64,000 bases of DNA from Welwitschia mirabilis (taxonomy: Eukaryota; Gnetophyta; Gnetopsida; Welwitschiales), in contig JBOZIK010000001.1 of assembly GCA_051453625.1 (NCBI GenBank), positions 199,838,053 to 199,902,052 of the forward strand, written 5' to 3'. The first letter of the stretch is position 1. Every line of letters begins with the position of its first letter. Made by a program: the position numbers and the translations under genes. Shown piece by piece: positions 34,490-46,439 of the stretch. A model generated the notes under the pieces. The model did no database searches, had not been told where the DNA came from, and was given only the letters and a program-made list of their open reading frames with translations.

Positions 34490-35470
34490 ACAAGATTTTT
34501 TTCTCCCCTGTAAATAGTGGATTAGTTTAGATGTCATGAGATGATAGGTGGTTTCGGTGGTTTGACAGCGATTTGACTGGGTTTAAGCTACATTTGATGA
34601 TTTGACCGAGTTTAACTAAGCTTGATTGAATTTGACTATGTTTGACTCTAGTTGAGCAATTTTGACTGACTTTGATTGAATTTCTCTTAACAAAATTCAA
34701 TTAAGTTTGATTTACGTTGACTAGGTTTGACTAGATCGACTGAATTTGATTAACTTTGACTAACTTTGACTAGGTTGACTATAATTAACCGACTTTGTTT
34801 TGATAGAGTTTGGGAACTTGACCTTGATGTTGTGACATTGTCAACTAAATTCAACTGTTTTTAACTGAGTTTGACTAGGTTTGATGCCTATTTAACTACA
34901 CTTAATGGGCTTTGATGATTTTGACTAAGTTTGACGCCCTCCTTATTATGCTAAACTATTAACAAGGTTTTTTTTCCTCTTGTTAATGGTAGATTAGTTC
35001 TAATATTGTGTGATAATAGGTGGTTTAGGTGGTTTGATGACAATTTGACTAGGTTTAAGCTAAATTTAATGATTTGACTTAGTTTGACTAAGCGTGATCA
35101 AATTTGATTATGGCTCACTTAGGTTAACTAATAATGACTGAATTTGACTAACTTCGTCTTGACAAATCTTGATTGAGTTTGACTAAGTTTGACTATTTAA
35201 CCAAGTTTGACTATGTTGTTTTGATTGAATTGGATTGAGTTTTACTGAGCTTTGACTAGGTTTGACTAGGTTAACTGTGATTGACCGACTTCGTTTTGAT
35301 AGAGTTTGGGAACTTGGCCCTGATGTTGTGATGTTATTGACTAAATTCAACTATTTTTAATTTTGTTTGACTAGGTTTGACACCTATTTAACTGCACTTG
35401 ATGGGCTTTGATGGTTTTAACTAAGTTTAAGGCTCTTCTTCTAGTGCCAAACTATTTACAAAATTTTTCT
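34490..35470. repeat. two tandem units of about 490 bp built of TTTGACT-like motifs
   Basis: Two units, roughly 34490-34965 and 34966-35465, share the order 'ggattagtttagatgtcat...gataggtggttt', dense 'tttgactaggtttgact' steps, then 'ttttgatagagtttgggaactt' and 'tttgatgcctatttaact'. Copy C at 57.8 kb has only one such unit. Inside each unit the 5-11 bp TTTGACT motif is itself repeated dozens of times with changes. Confidence 0.85.
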
Positions 35471-36892
35471 CAATGTTTAATTTATGGTTGTTGAATGGTG
35501 TCTGAACTTTATTTAGGCCCTTCTTTATCGTAGGTCTAAGACTTATGTTTATGATAAAATGTAAATAGAAGGTTTTATTTAAAAGTATAGTTTGTATTAC
35601 TACCCATGTGATCATAAAAGTTCTCCATGCATGTGACCAAGTTTTAATTTAAAAAATCAAGTCCTATGCATAAAGTAGAATGTTATAAGGGATATTAGGA
35701 GAGATTAGGATGGATGTTGTTAAAGAAAATTTTCAATTAAAAGGAAAAAAAAACGTGAATGCTAGTTTCAAGAGTTAATTCTAAAAGAAAACAAATAGCC
35801 AAATGTGAATAGATTTGTTATTCAAAACTTTCATGAATCAGAGGATTTCTTTCACATGCTTTTCTTCTACAATGTAATCAAAAGATAAAACAAATAATAT
35901 GATAACAAAGTAATAATTACTAAGATTCATAAATTATGGATTTTTCAGAATGTGTAGCCCCTTTCAATGAAAATAAGCCCATGTTATGTAAGCTTAAACG
36001 TTTAAAACCAAAGAAAAAAGAAACAAACGGAAGATTAAGGTGAACCTATTTCAGATGGTAGTATCAAAGATCTTTGACATTAGGCCAAACGCAGATGGGT
36101 TTTGACCTCTCTCCTTGGTTTAATATGTTATCTTTTCCTATGTCTCTGATTCTTCTTCTGTAAATCTTGACTTCATCAAAACCCTAACTGATGGTTTGCA
36201 TAACAAAATGGAACTCAAAACTCTCTGATATTTTCTGTCTTCACATACCACTAATAAGTACTATTATGTCATTGTGGTTTGATTCCAAAGAAACTACCTT
36301 GTTTAAACTGTGTATTTCTATGGCAATTACGATGGAAGAGATTCACCTTTGGAGTTTCCAGAAATCATCAAGGGCATAGTTACAAGCTTCATTGATCCTT
36401 CCACTGCTGTAGAAGACATCGGTTTCCGTAAAAACATCTTGCAGAGTCTTTTTGCGTGAGTTGCGTTCTGTCATCCTTGATAATTCATTTCTTTTTGGTA
36501 ATCTGTTATGCATTCTTTTGGATTTTCCTTTTCTGTTCTTGTGGGCATCTCTCTTTTTCTCTGCACTCTGTCTTGACGCCATTCTTTTTGTCTTTATGCA
36601 CTCCATTATTTTTTATCTACCCTCGATTCTCTGCACTGTGATCTTTTCGTTTTGCCTCTTTATTTCACTCATTTTGGCTTGTTTTTGCATCTTGCTTTGA
36701 GTGTAGATTATTTTCTCTCAGGTGCCTCCTTGTTTTCTATTACCTTGTTTTTTGTTGTCACCCTCCACCATAGCACCACCCTCTGTTGCAGCATCTTGGG
36801 GTCAGCATTGCATCGCAGTTACCTCGTTTTGGCGTGAGGTGAAAGATAAGCCTTATGTTAAAAATGATCACACACTTGTTTGGGGCTTTTAC

Positions 36893-36945
36893 TCTCTCTC
36901 TCTCTCTCTCTCTCTTCTTCTTCTTCTTCTTCCTCCTCCTCTTTT
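36893..36945. repeat. compound (CT)n(CTT)n(CCT)n microsatellite
   Basis: About 11 CT units are followed by CTT then CCT triplets. The homologous site in copy B is 39006-39074. Confidence 0.9.
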
Positions 36946-37286
36946 GTTTAAAAGCAACATAGGTAGATAGGAAAAGTACGGAAAAATGACACAGGTTATG
37001 TGAGATGGTAAGATATAAAGAAAGAGAAGTAGTAATAAATGTGGATAATGGAAAATGGAAAAGATAATTAACATCTAACCATAATTATAAAAATAGATAA
37101 GGAAAGATTAGGGTATAGGAGAGTGGTAAATAAAGCAAAGGGGATAAGAGGTAATGGCATTGTGAAACAGCTTATTACAGCATTGCAATGTGGCAAACGG
37201 GGTAGTGAAAGGAAGGAATACCAAAAGATAACAAGTTAATAGAAAAGTGGGATTAGTCTCATGTAGGTAAGAGTAAATGCAATAAT

Positions 37287-37386
37287 NNNNNNNNNNNNNN
37301 NNNNNNNNNNNNNNNNNNNNNNNNNNNNNNNNNNNNNNNNNNNNNNNNNNNNNNNNNNNNNNNNNNNNNNNNNNNNNNNNNNNNNN
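37287..37386. other. assembly gap (100 N) between repeat copies A and B
   Basis: Copy A ends here at what aligns to the end of copy B, and copy B resumes mid-repeat at 'tttgatagagtttgggaactt'. The missing part of copy B is therefore about 0.4-0.9 kb, more than the nominal 100. Confidence 0.8.
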
Positions 37387-39005
37387 TTTGATAGAGTTTG
37401 GGAACTTGACCTTGATGTTGTGACATTTTCTTGCAATTTAAATTTGATTATGATTTGGAAGACATTTTGTCTGTGGTCCTCTTTTATTTTAGGCCTAAAA
37501 TTTTTCCTATAACGAAATCTAAATACAAGGCTATGTTTATTGAAAAATGTAATTTACCTTACGGGCCAAGAAATCATGAAAGTTCTATATGCATATAACT
37601 ATGTTCTAATCTAAAATTTTAGGACTTAATGATGGCAATTAATGCCCAAATTAGTTTCGAGAATTGTTGCATACATGCTCAAAAACCACATATAGTGATA
37701 CGTGAATGTAAGCATAGAAACATGGTTGAGCATTCTAAACTAAAATGTTAACAAAATATATATATTTTTTGGAATATGATTTTCTTAAAACTTTAGCAAA
37801 GTGAAAAATGAGCAAAATGGGGTATCAATAGTAATGCGAATTTAATGCATAAATTAGACGAAAACTAGAATTGAATATGATTTCGAATAAAGTTTCTTTT
37901 TCCCCCTTCCTCCAAATAATGATTTAATCCTAATCAATACTTTTAAAGGAAAACTCATATCTAAAAAAAAATATTTTGTTAAATTTAAAAAGACCAACAT
38001 ATTTCAAATGTGTAACTTAAGTAGTTGAAAGTTATGCAACTCTTATAATATTAAAAACAATTTGAATGATCCCGCATTTTTAAAAAAAAAAAAAATCAAA
38101 AGACCATCACAAAATAAATATCTGAAAAAAAAAAGCTTAGATTCTCTTCTTCCCTGCCCGCCTTCTCCTTCCTCTTTTTCCTTTAGTTACGCTTGGGTAC
38201 TTTATCCCTGCATTTAACTGTCTTTCTCTGGTTGTGTTGTATTGGGTTTTCATGTTTTAGAATAACTCCTGGAAATTTAGTAAACTGCAAGTTGATTTAT
38301 TTATTTATTTATTTATTTTCAAGAACCGAGCTTTAACACAATGAGAACAAGTCGCTAGGGCTTTTGAAAATAACACTTTGAGAGGCCTCAGAATTTTTAA
38401 TTTTCTGAATTCATCTGCAATTCATAAGAATTTCCAATAAATTCATCTTTAGTGTTGCATTTTTATTGTCTGTTTTCCTCATTTATAGAATAGTTGAAAC
38501 TTGTCCCTCAGGAAGAGGCCTTTACTACTCAACCACATTCTTCTTTCACCCAAATCTTCAATATAGAGTTTGATTGACATTGTAGAGCATCTCACGCAGA
38601 AATCACAGACATGCTTCTTCTGTCTTGGATTGAAGTAAACTCGTAGCGCATTTTATAAAAAATGAATGCTTTTCCTAAATGATGACCTCTTTTTTTGATG
38701 ATTTGTTCCTATCCTTTGGTCCTTAGTTTAATTGCTATTGCTAGCTACCATTGCCATGAAGTCTCCCTCTAGCAGATTACCTTTCCTGTGGTGCTTTCTG
38801 CACTGGCTTTGTTGTTGACTATTGATTTCTATGGACAACATCTTATCTTCTGTGCATCTTGTTTTTTTTATTGCCATCCTCATTTGATAACATCACTCTC
38901 CGTTATGACGCCGCCCTCTACTGTAATGTCTTAGGGCAAGCATCACATCACAGTTACCCCAGGTAAAAGATGAGCCTCATGTAAAAAATGATCATGCACT
39001 TGTTT

Positions 39006-39064
<59 letters not shown>

Positions 39065-39400
39065 NNNNNNNNNNCCCCTCCCCTTTCTTTTTTCAAAGCA
39101 ACATAGTTAGATTGGAAAGGTATGGAAAAATGACACAAGTAATGTGAGATGAGAAGACACAAAGAAAGAGAAGTAGTGATAAATGTGAAAAATGAAAAAT
39201 GGAAAAGATAATGGATAAGGAAAGATTAGGTATAGGAGAATGGTAAATAAAGAAAAAGGGATGAGAGGTGATGACATTGAAAAATAGATTATTACAGCAT
39301 TATAAGGTTGTAAAGGAGGTGATAAAAGGGAAAAATACCAAAAGATAACAACCTAACTGGAAAATGAGATTAGTCTCAAACAGGTAAGACTTAATAAAAT
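37387..39400 (-). repeat. repeat family R, copy B (probable 3' LTR)
   Basis: This aligns with copy A from its mid part to its end and with copy C up to 59700. It is followed directly by Athila-like 3' internal sequence, which is where a minus-strand element's 3' LTR would sit. A (CT)n run of about 29 units at 39006-39064 ends at a ten-base N run (39065-39074). Confidence 0.65.
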
Positions 39401-40625
39401 AATGACTTTAAGGTGATTAATCATGAATACCAAAAAAAGATGAGGTAAAGATGGACAAATAGGGCATAAAGAAGATTGATTTCTACACCTCTAAATGCCA
39501 ACCTAGAAAAGTCTATTGGAATGGATCATAACATTGTTCGATGTCATTAACATGTGGTTCAATGCTAAATAACATAGAGTATCATGTGATAAGGGTAGTG
39601 ATTATGATAATGCCTATGGTTATCTTGTAAAGTATCAATATAATGTCTAGACTATAACTCAATTCAATTATTAGCTACAATAAGAAGTGATATCTTACTA
39701 ACTTATCATCCAATGATCAATATGTCCTAAATGCTCATGAAGTCATAGCTTTGAAGTCATGGGAAAATCAAGACAATGGGGTGTTTAAAGAATAGCATCC
39801 ATCATAATAAAGGGAGTGCAATCACTACCAAGAATATAAGGATTGTGATTAACTGACATCCTAGTGGAGTTTCTGTAGCTAACATATCGCACTGCTAAAG
39901 GTTTCTCTCAGGAATATTTTCCTTGGTGTACTTGTGGTAGGACATCATAATACCTTTTTAAAATTCTTTTTTTCCCTTTTCTTTTCTTTCTTTTTTTTGA
40001 CCAATGGGCTTGGATTCTCTTTTTATTTTTAAATATTCCTTGATCATTAGAATGGTAAATTGTAAAGCTTACAAGTGAAGATAAGCATCAAATTTGACAC
40101 AACTGATGCTAATACAGAATAACTTAAGACACTAAAGGACACAGACATGGAAATGTTTTAATATTGGGTGAAATCCAATCTTACCACCATAAATGCTTAA
40201 TCTTAACACCATAAATGCTCAAAAATAAAAACTAATTTAATGAAACTTGAATGCAATTTAACACAAGGCCAAATGAATGGATGATTGAATAAAGAACTGA
40301 TCTTAACCAAAAAATTATGCTAAGGAGTCATTTATCTAAAGTTGAAGGGAAATCACATCTCTCAATTAAGATGATCTTCTTATTCAATTACTTCTATCAT
40401 GTAGATAGCATATTAGTTATCAACTAACATAGTCTCATCTATTATCCATTAACCCTAAGTTTTTCATATCATTTAAATTAAGAACTCAATGTGGTTATTT
40501 AAAATGCACTTTTCTATATAATAAAGACTTAGCCACTTAGAAGTAAACTCGTTATAAAGAGGTATCCAAAGGCTGTGTAATAAGAAGAAGTAGATAATAA
40601 TTTTTTTAACTTTTTATTCCTTTTC
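39401..40625 (-). mobile_element. Athila-like 3' internal fragment with integrase tail
   Basis: The block at 39830-39950 ('gggagtgcaatcact', 'catatcgcactgctaaagg', 'aggacatcat') matches 5815-5960 of the Athila-type element. Further right, the minus strand near 40500-40600 reads NEFTSKWLSLYYIEK then a decayed VNG motif, the integrase tail of the same lineage. The rest of that integrase is absent: a T/C-rich low-complexity stretch at 40605-40710 intervenes. This is a truncated element end, probably paired with repeat copy B as its LTR or as a neighbour. Confidence 0.6.
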
Positions 40626-41330
40626 TTTTCTTTTCTTTTGCATTTTACTTTCTTTTCTTTTCTTTTTTTTTCTTTTTCTTTGATATTTCTCTTTTTTTTC
40701 TTTTTTTTTTTAATGAAAATAAGATAAAAATGAGAGCTTACGACATGTGACATGGGTATGATGAATAGGATGACATGATGGATATGAGTAAAATGGAGTA
40801 AATGAAATAGTAATAATGAACGGAGGATGTAATGAGATGCATGATAGGGAGAATATGTATTCACTCATGTCTAATGGGATGATAATGATGATATATGAGT
40901 AAGTAAAATAAGAAGGCTTGTGTAAGAGTGTGAATTATGGTTAATAAAGGATCATGTGTGTATAGCATGGATCAATGCGATATATGTCATTATCATTGTC
41001 TTCCATGGGTGAAGCCTCATGGAATGGAATGTTAATCATAGCAAAGTGTAGCACTTTACCTCATTAGCGTTGTACTCAAAGGAAAGCAATCTGTGCCCTT
41101 TGATAAAAAGGAGAAAAGGGTGGAGGATGATCATCAGCCCTAGTCTGAACTTCAAATATAGAAACCAAAATATGGAATTTGTGTAATGTAGGGAAAAGAC
41201 CTATGTTATATTACATAAAAACTGATGTATATATTGTTAATGAAAATATAAAAACATATAAATTGTAATAAAAAATAAAAATGACATGGTTTTGAACTTT
41301 ATTTCAATGATAATAAGGACAAAGATATAG
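40605..41330. other. low-complexity T/C tract and Tat element 3' region
   Basis: The tract at 40605-40710 is built of TTTTC units. The Lys-rich minus frame across it (40529-40864) is a composition artefact. From about 40860 to 41330 lies non-coding sequence that precedes the Tat-like integrase end. Confidence 0.5.
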
Positions 41331-42460
41331 GGAAACTATTAGTTCACTTTCTTCAACACCATTTAAACTTCGTAGTTTGTATGTTTTCTTATTAAATCTC
41401 TATGAGATAATGAAAGGTCCTAACCAATTTTATGAAAACTTTGAAGTCTTCATAGTTAAATTTGCTTTCAGCACTAAGTTGCCTATATCATAAGATCTTG
41501 AATTCAAATGCTTGTTATATGCATTACTGTTTCACTTATAGTAAAGCTAGGTATATTGTAAGGCTTTTACTCACTTTTCATCTATAGTTTCATGTTATGC
41601 AAATTTCATCTCCTTATTCATATCAAATAATTCTAGATCCTTAACTAGAATTTTTAATGTGGAAATCTGAATTTGAATGGGTAATACTACTTTAGTATCA
41701 TAGACTAGTTGAAATGGTGTTGTCCTTATAGCAGTTTTAACTATAGTACATTAAGCCCATAACGCTAAAGAAAATTTCTCATGCCATGACTTTGTATTTC
41801 TTTGTAAGAACTTTTTAAAGTAATTTATGATAAATTTATTTGTAGCTTCATCTTGTTCATTTACCTAAGAGGAATATGACATCAAAAAGGAATGTTTTAT
41901 CCTGAATTTACTCAAGAAATGCTTCAATTCTGATAATCTAAACTATGGTCCATTATTAGTGACAATGACATAAGATGTGTCAAATCTAGTAAAGATGTGA
42001 TCAAGAATGAAATTTTGAATTTTCTTTGATGTTGTTTGTCATAATTGGACTGATTTGACCCATTTAAAAAAGTATTCTGTCATAGTAAGGATGAATGCAT
42101 GTTATCCTAATGAGGTAGGCCTAATAGGATTAACTAAATCCATACCCCACTTTTTAAAAATTGAAATTGGATCAGAAGGAAAAAGATCAATAGGCGATTG
42201 ATGTATTCTTAGTGAAAAGATCTAACAGGTGTGGTATGTTTTAACTATTTTAAAACAATCATCACTCATTATTTTATAGAAATAGCCAAATTGTAACACA
42301 TAACCCAATAATAATCTTGTCCCCTGGTGAAGCCCATATAGTCTAGCATGGATCTCTTTTAGGAAATGAGTATCTTCGCTTGAATTTAGGCATTTCAATA
42401 GGATACCTTCATTAGACTTATTATATAATTGACCTTGAATTAAGGTGAAGCACATTGCTT
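41330..42460 (-). pseudogene. integrase remnant of the Tat-like element
   Basis: The HHCC zinc part is at 42222-42455: it holds GQLYNKSNEGILLKCLN, then HARLYGLHQGTR with the His pair, and ends in a lone CYS of the second pair. The core near 42060-42160 reads KKWGMDLVNPI and then FILTMTEYFFKW, the counterpart of 'WGLDI.GPI...ILVATDYFTKW'. Further left VIVTNNGP holds the second Asp region as Asn (TNNG for SDNG), a G>A change. The C-terminal part near 41400 reads ANLTMKTSKF and NWLGPFII. It is plainly inactive. Confidence 0.87.
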
Positions 42461-42699
42461 GATCCCTGTAGTTTTACTTTTATAATGAAGAGAGATTTTT
42501 AAGTAGCTTTGATCAGTGAAGTAATTCACTAAAGTTTCATACCACTCATCATTTACTTTAAGATCTTTTATGGATTGACTTACTTTATCTTGTGATAGCT
42601 CTAGATAAGTAGTTATCTGCTGTCCATCAAGGAAATTTTGACTGATGTCTATGCATGTGATATACTCTTTAAGGGATGAATCTCTAAAACACAGTTATG

Positions 42700-43080
42700 T
42701 AAATTTTGTAACAAACCTATGAATTGACTTTAATTTCTAAGAACAACTATAATTTAACATGCCTTAAATAATATAAGGAGCTTTCTTACTTTTCTGAGGT
42801 ATGCACTAGGCTTCCTGATTTAGTTTCATACTTAACTAAGACTTGGTTAATAACTAATTACAAATCACAAAAAATGCATAATTTCTTAAAAACTTTCTAA
42901 ATGATTAGCATGATTCTTCTTATCAAAGCCTCATATTCAACAATGCTTCTTATGCAATGAAAATTTAGTTTAAAAGAGAATGATAAGCTATTTTTGTTAT
43001 TGAGGAAGAAGAATACTCCTACAAATCCACCATTTCAATTGGATGTGCCATCAAAAAACATCAATTCATTCTAATTATTT
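42700..43080 (-). pseudogene. second (archaeal-like) RNase H remnant
   Basis: The minus strand near 43030-43070 reads LMFFDGTSN, the 'FDGAS' opening with the first catalytic Asp. It continues near 42900-42990 to FHCIRSIVEYEALIRRI, with the catalytic Glu in EYEAL, and near 42830 to LVINQVLVKYE, the 'QLVINQV.G.YE' motif. These are the marks of the extra RNase H carried by Tat-clade elements. Stops interrupt it several times. Confidence 0.85.
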
Positions 43081-43179
43081 TTCATTTTGATAATAATAGT
43101 TTATTCATTAGGTAATTAGTTGAATTTACTTGAGGTTCTACATTTAGCTTCTATTAGTAGATCTACCATTTATTTAGCT

Positions 43180-43570
43180 ATGTACTTTCTCTTAATTGAT
43201 TTTTGAGATTGGAATTCTAAGTCAAATTCAACAAAAATCAATGTCCACTTTGTTAAACATGTGCTACTAGTAGAGTAGATGTTTAAGAAAATTCTGATTA
43301 TTAATCACAATTGTTTTATTTATCATCATATAATGCTGAAACTTTTGTGAAGCAAAAACTAAACTTAAACATGCCTTTTCTATTTTAGTGTGATTTTCCT
43401 CATATTAATGTAGTGTCTTACTGATGTAATAAATTAGGTGATCTTAGTGTAATTCATCATGTTGAAAGATCATTACACTAATTGATGATAATGTATATGT
43501 CAAGTAAAGGTAGAATGGTTGATCAGGCTTAGGTGGATTTAAAATAGGGGTGGATGTTAAATATAATTTA
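43180..43570 (-). pseudogene. RNase H remnant of the Tat-like element
   Basis: The minus strand reads LYLTYTLSSISVMIF, then IYYISKTLH, then TKIEKACLSLVFASQKFQHY, matching 'VYYISKTL...E..Y..IEK..LALVFA..KLRHY'. It follows the RT at its right and precedes the second RNase H. Stops at former Gln and Arg codons break it. Confidence 0.88.
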
Positions 43571-43649
43571 ATTCTATTAAAAGACTTTTAATAATTTTCA
43601 TCCCACTTGAATTAGTTATTTTTCTTAAATAAATGCATAAATGGTTTAC

Positions 43650-44330
43650 ATTGATCTATTAAAGTTAAAATAACTTGACATATTACTTGCAATCTACCTT
43701 AAAGACTATGTAATTGTTTCAAGTTACATGGTGATGGTATATTGGTAATTACCTTAATCTTATTAGGATTAATTTCAATGCCTTATTTTGATATCATGAA
43801 TCCTAAGAGTTTTCTTGATGGCACACCAAATACAAATTTCCTTGGGTTTAGATGAAAATTATATTATCTTACTTATTTGAATAATTAATTTAAGTTATTA
43901 GAATGATCGATAACTATCTTTAACTTAATTACAACATCATTAACATAGTCTTCCATATTATGGTGGATCATGTTGTAAAAATATGTTTTATTGCATGATA
44001 GTAAGTTGCACTAGCATTTTTTAATCCATGAGTGATTTTCAAGATTAATAGATATTTGATTATAACCTAAGCAACATTCCATGAATGATAAAAGGTCATA
44101 ACCAGCAATGTTATCTACTATGATGTCAACATTTGATAAAGGATAGTTATCCTTTAAGGTAAACTTATTTAAATCATGATAATCAATATAAATCCTAATT
44201 GGTTGTTCTTATTCAGAATGACAACCATATTTGATAACCAATCTGAGTAGTCTACTAATTAGATAAAACAAGTAGTAAAATAATGATCTAGATCTTGTTT
44301 CACTACTAATTCCAGATGAGGATATAACCT
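43650..44330 (-). pseudogene. reverse transcriptase remnant of the Tat-like element
   Basis: The minus strand near 43900-44040 reads HSWIKKC and then HHNMEDYVNDVVIKLK. The catalytic YVDD box has become YVND by a single G>A change, which removes a metal-binding aspartate. Downstream LNPRKFVFGVPSRKLLGFM and GIEINPNKIK follow the usual RT thumb region. Together with the frame breaks this makes it inactive. Confidence 0.88.
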
Positions 44331-44639
44331 TCTAACCTTTTGTCTCACTCTGATCAAGTTTGGATTTAGAATGATATTATGCATAATTATTAATTTGTTG
44401 ATTCTTGTTATATCTTTTCAATGTTAAGCAAAGATATTTCTATTGAAAGATAGCACATTTTTGAGCTTAGATTTGGTTTGTTATGGTAATTATTCATTGA
44501 TCTTAAGTGATTTTTCTCAACTAATGAGGCCTATAAGAAAGTCATATGTTGTGATATCTTATTGTTTCACTAGAGATGATTTTACATTTTATGATTTCAT
44601 TGTTTCATATGCCTTTGTTTTTTCACTTATTTATTCCTA

Positions 44640-45400
44640 ATTTGAGAAGATACAATGTTTTCCTGATAAATTACTATAATTGAAATCTACAAGGTTGAGA
44701 TTGATATATCTTTTGATAGGTTAATCATCAAGGGTGAAATGTAGGGGCATGTTAAATCGACTCCTCATTGTGATGTCTTACAAGCCAAAAAATTAACATA
44801 AGAATGATAATAGTAAGGGATGAACTAAAACCAAACACTGAAAAATATGTCATAATAATTTAATCAAAAGAATTAAAAAACAAAAAGATAAAATATTTTA
44901 GAAGAGACTTTGATCTTCTTTTTTTTTAATAAAAAGAAAGTCTTAAAATATTATGCTTTGTGAATTTTTATGAGTAGTGTGATAGGCTAAGGCTTTTGTT
45001 CAGCCACTGAGACTTTACTCAGATGTGCAAACTCATTTTGTGGAAGGTACTTTGACAGTCAACAACTTTGTCCTTTTTTTTTGAACTAGATAAAAGAATT
45101 AGCATCTATTTCTTTGGTTATCTACTTTTTTTATCTTATTTTTCTTTTTTCTTTATTTCATTATTTTTTTGTTATGTGTTTTATTCTTTTTTTTGTCTAT
45201 TTTGTTGTATATACACATATGTACATGTTTTTTTAAATTTTTTTTGATTTTTTATTTTGTTTTTTTGGTTGTATTTTTTTCCTTTTTTCATGTTTAAACA
45301 AGTTTTTTCCCCTCTTTTTTTGGTTAAGAATTTTAAATCATAAGCTAATTGGAAAATCATCTAAGAGGAATGAAATCCATTCCATGTCTAAGCTTAGAGT
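44640..45400 (-). other. non-coding spacer between protease and RT of the Tat-like element
   Basis: About 650-750 bp with no pol homology lie here, T-rich on the plus strand (long T runs at 45065-45320). Ogre elements are known to carry an intron between protease and RT, so this position is suggestive. However, in the sense direction the tract is A-rich, unlike most plant introns, and it may equally be an insertion. Confidence 0.4.
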
Positions 45401-45420
45401 GTTAAAAATGGGTGAGACCT

Positions 45421-45900
45421 TCATCTTATGAGGTCCACTAGATCATGTTCAAAATATAAGAAAGGAATAATCGTCTTCTTAGGTGTAAGAGGTAATAATG
45501 GAGAAGATGACATTAATAAATCTTTTACATTTGTCATAGTATGATTACGTTCTAATGGCATTAAAATTTTAAAACCCATATATTTTAGCTTTTGATGGGG
45601 TAGAGATATTATTTCCTTTATGTCCATTATTCAAAGATGTCCCAATAACAAATTAAATTCTATTACATTATCTATCAAGTGAAATATAGTTTCATTGATC
45701 TTTTGAGCCACTTTGATAGGTAAAGTAATTGTCCCTTTTGATTTATCCTCATAATCATTGAACCCTCTAATCATCACGCTTTTCTTTTCATTTAAGAGAT
45801 GATCCATTTTGAGCTTCTTAAGGCATAATGAATCTATCACATTTAGTTTAGCTCCATAATTAATAAAAGGTCTACTACTTTAGTAGATCCAATGTTTATA
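45421..45900 (-). pseudogene. protease remnant of the Tat-like element
   Basis: Minus strand near 45840-45895: NYGAKLNVIDSLCLKKL is the catalytic region 'D-x-GAS-x-N-V', with Asp turned to Asn. Then 45631-45840 holds GFNDYEDKSKGTITLPIKVA and ends FNLLLGHL, equal to 'GF......GTI.LP..VG....FHVID....YNLLLGRPWIH' of Tat-clade proteases. A shift separates it from 45421-45627, which continues with a short C-terminal part. Confidence 0.85.
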
Positions 45901-46439
45901 AATATGTAAGACGGTTTAGTAATGATCATTTTTTTAAGGTCATAGAAATCTCATCATGTGAGAACTGGATTGTCTCCTCATTTTCGTCACTCTTTTGGGC
46001 ATGTACTTACTTTGAGGTAGCTCTTTTTTTGTGTGGTTGATTTTGATCAAGAGATGATTTCAAGCTTAAATAATCCTTACACATCCTTTCGAATGCAAGT
46101 CTATAAGGCTCAGATCTCTTAAATACTGAGGTTAAATAATGATACGCCTCCTCTATTTTAGAGGCAAGTAATTACATTTGTATATGTGATCAAGAAATTA
46201 AACAAGTTCAAGAATATTCTAGTTGAATCATTACTTCTAACTTTTCCTTGTTCTTCTAAATGACTTGTTCTAATGATTTCTCAAATTAATCTTAAATTAC
46301 TAGAATTGCATAGGGACTGTCACCATTTTGAAATGTTGTATTCTATGATGGTTATAATGTAAGACATTGAGTAGGAAATGGATTCTTATAAATCTCAATC
46401 TCTTCATCTACATCTTCTAAAATAGTGTCAAATTTTATA

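Larger units (their letters stand above)
34470..37286 (-). repeat. repeat family R, copy A (probable LTR, about 2.8 kb)
   Basis: Copy A aligns with copy B (37387-39400) and copy C (57806-59700). Shared landmarks are the TTTGACT-rich block, 'tttgatagagtttgggaactt', 'ttttattttaggcc', 'gatgacctc..', the CT microsatellite, and 'gaaagattaggtataggaga'. A length near 2.8 kb, location beside retroelement bodies and repeated direct orientation suggest LTRs, but no TG...CA ends or target duplication could be fixed. The strand given follows the adjacent minus-strand element. Short frames inside (36343-36606 and others) have no support. Confidence 0.65.

Noticed and set aside
36343-36606. Basic 87-codon minus frame in repeat copy A
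   Set aside because: The frame is not kept in copies B and C and it has no family match.
40529-40864. Lys-rich 111-codon minus frame
   Set aside because: It arises from a TTTTC low-complexity tract.
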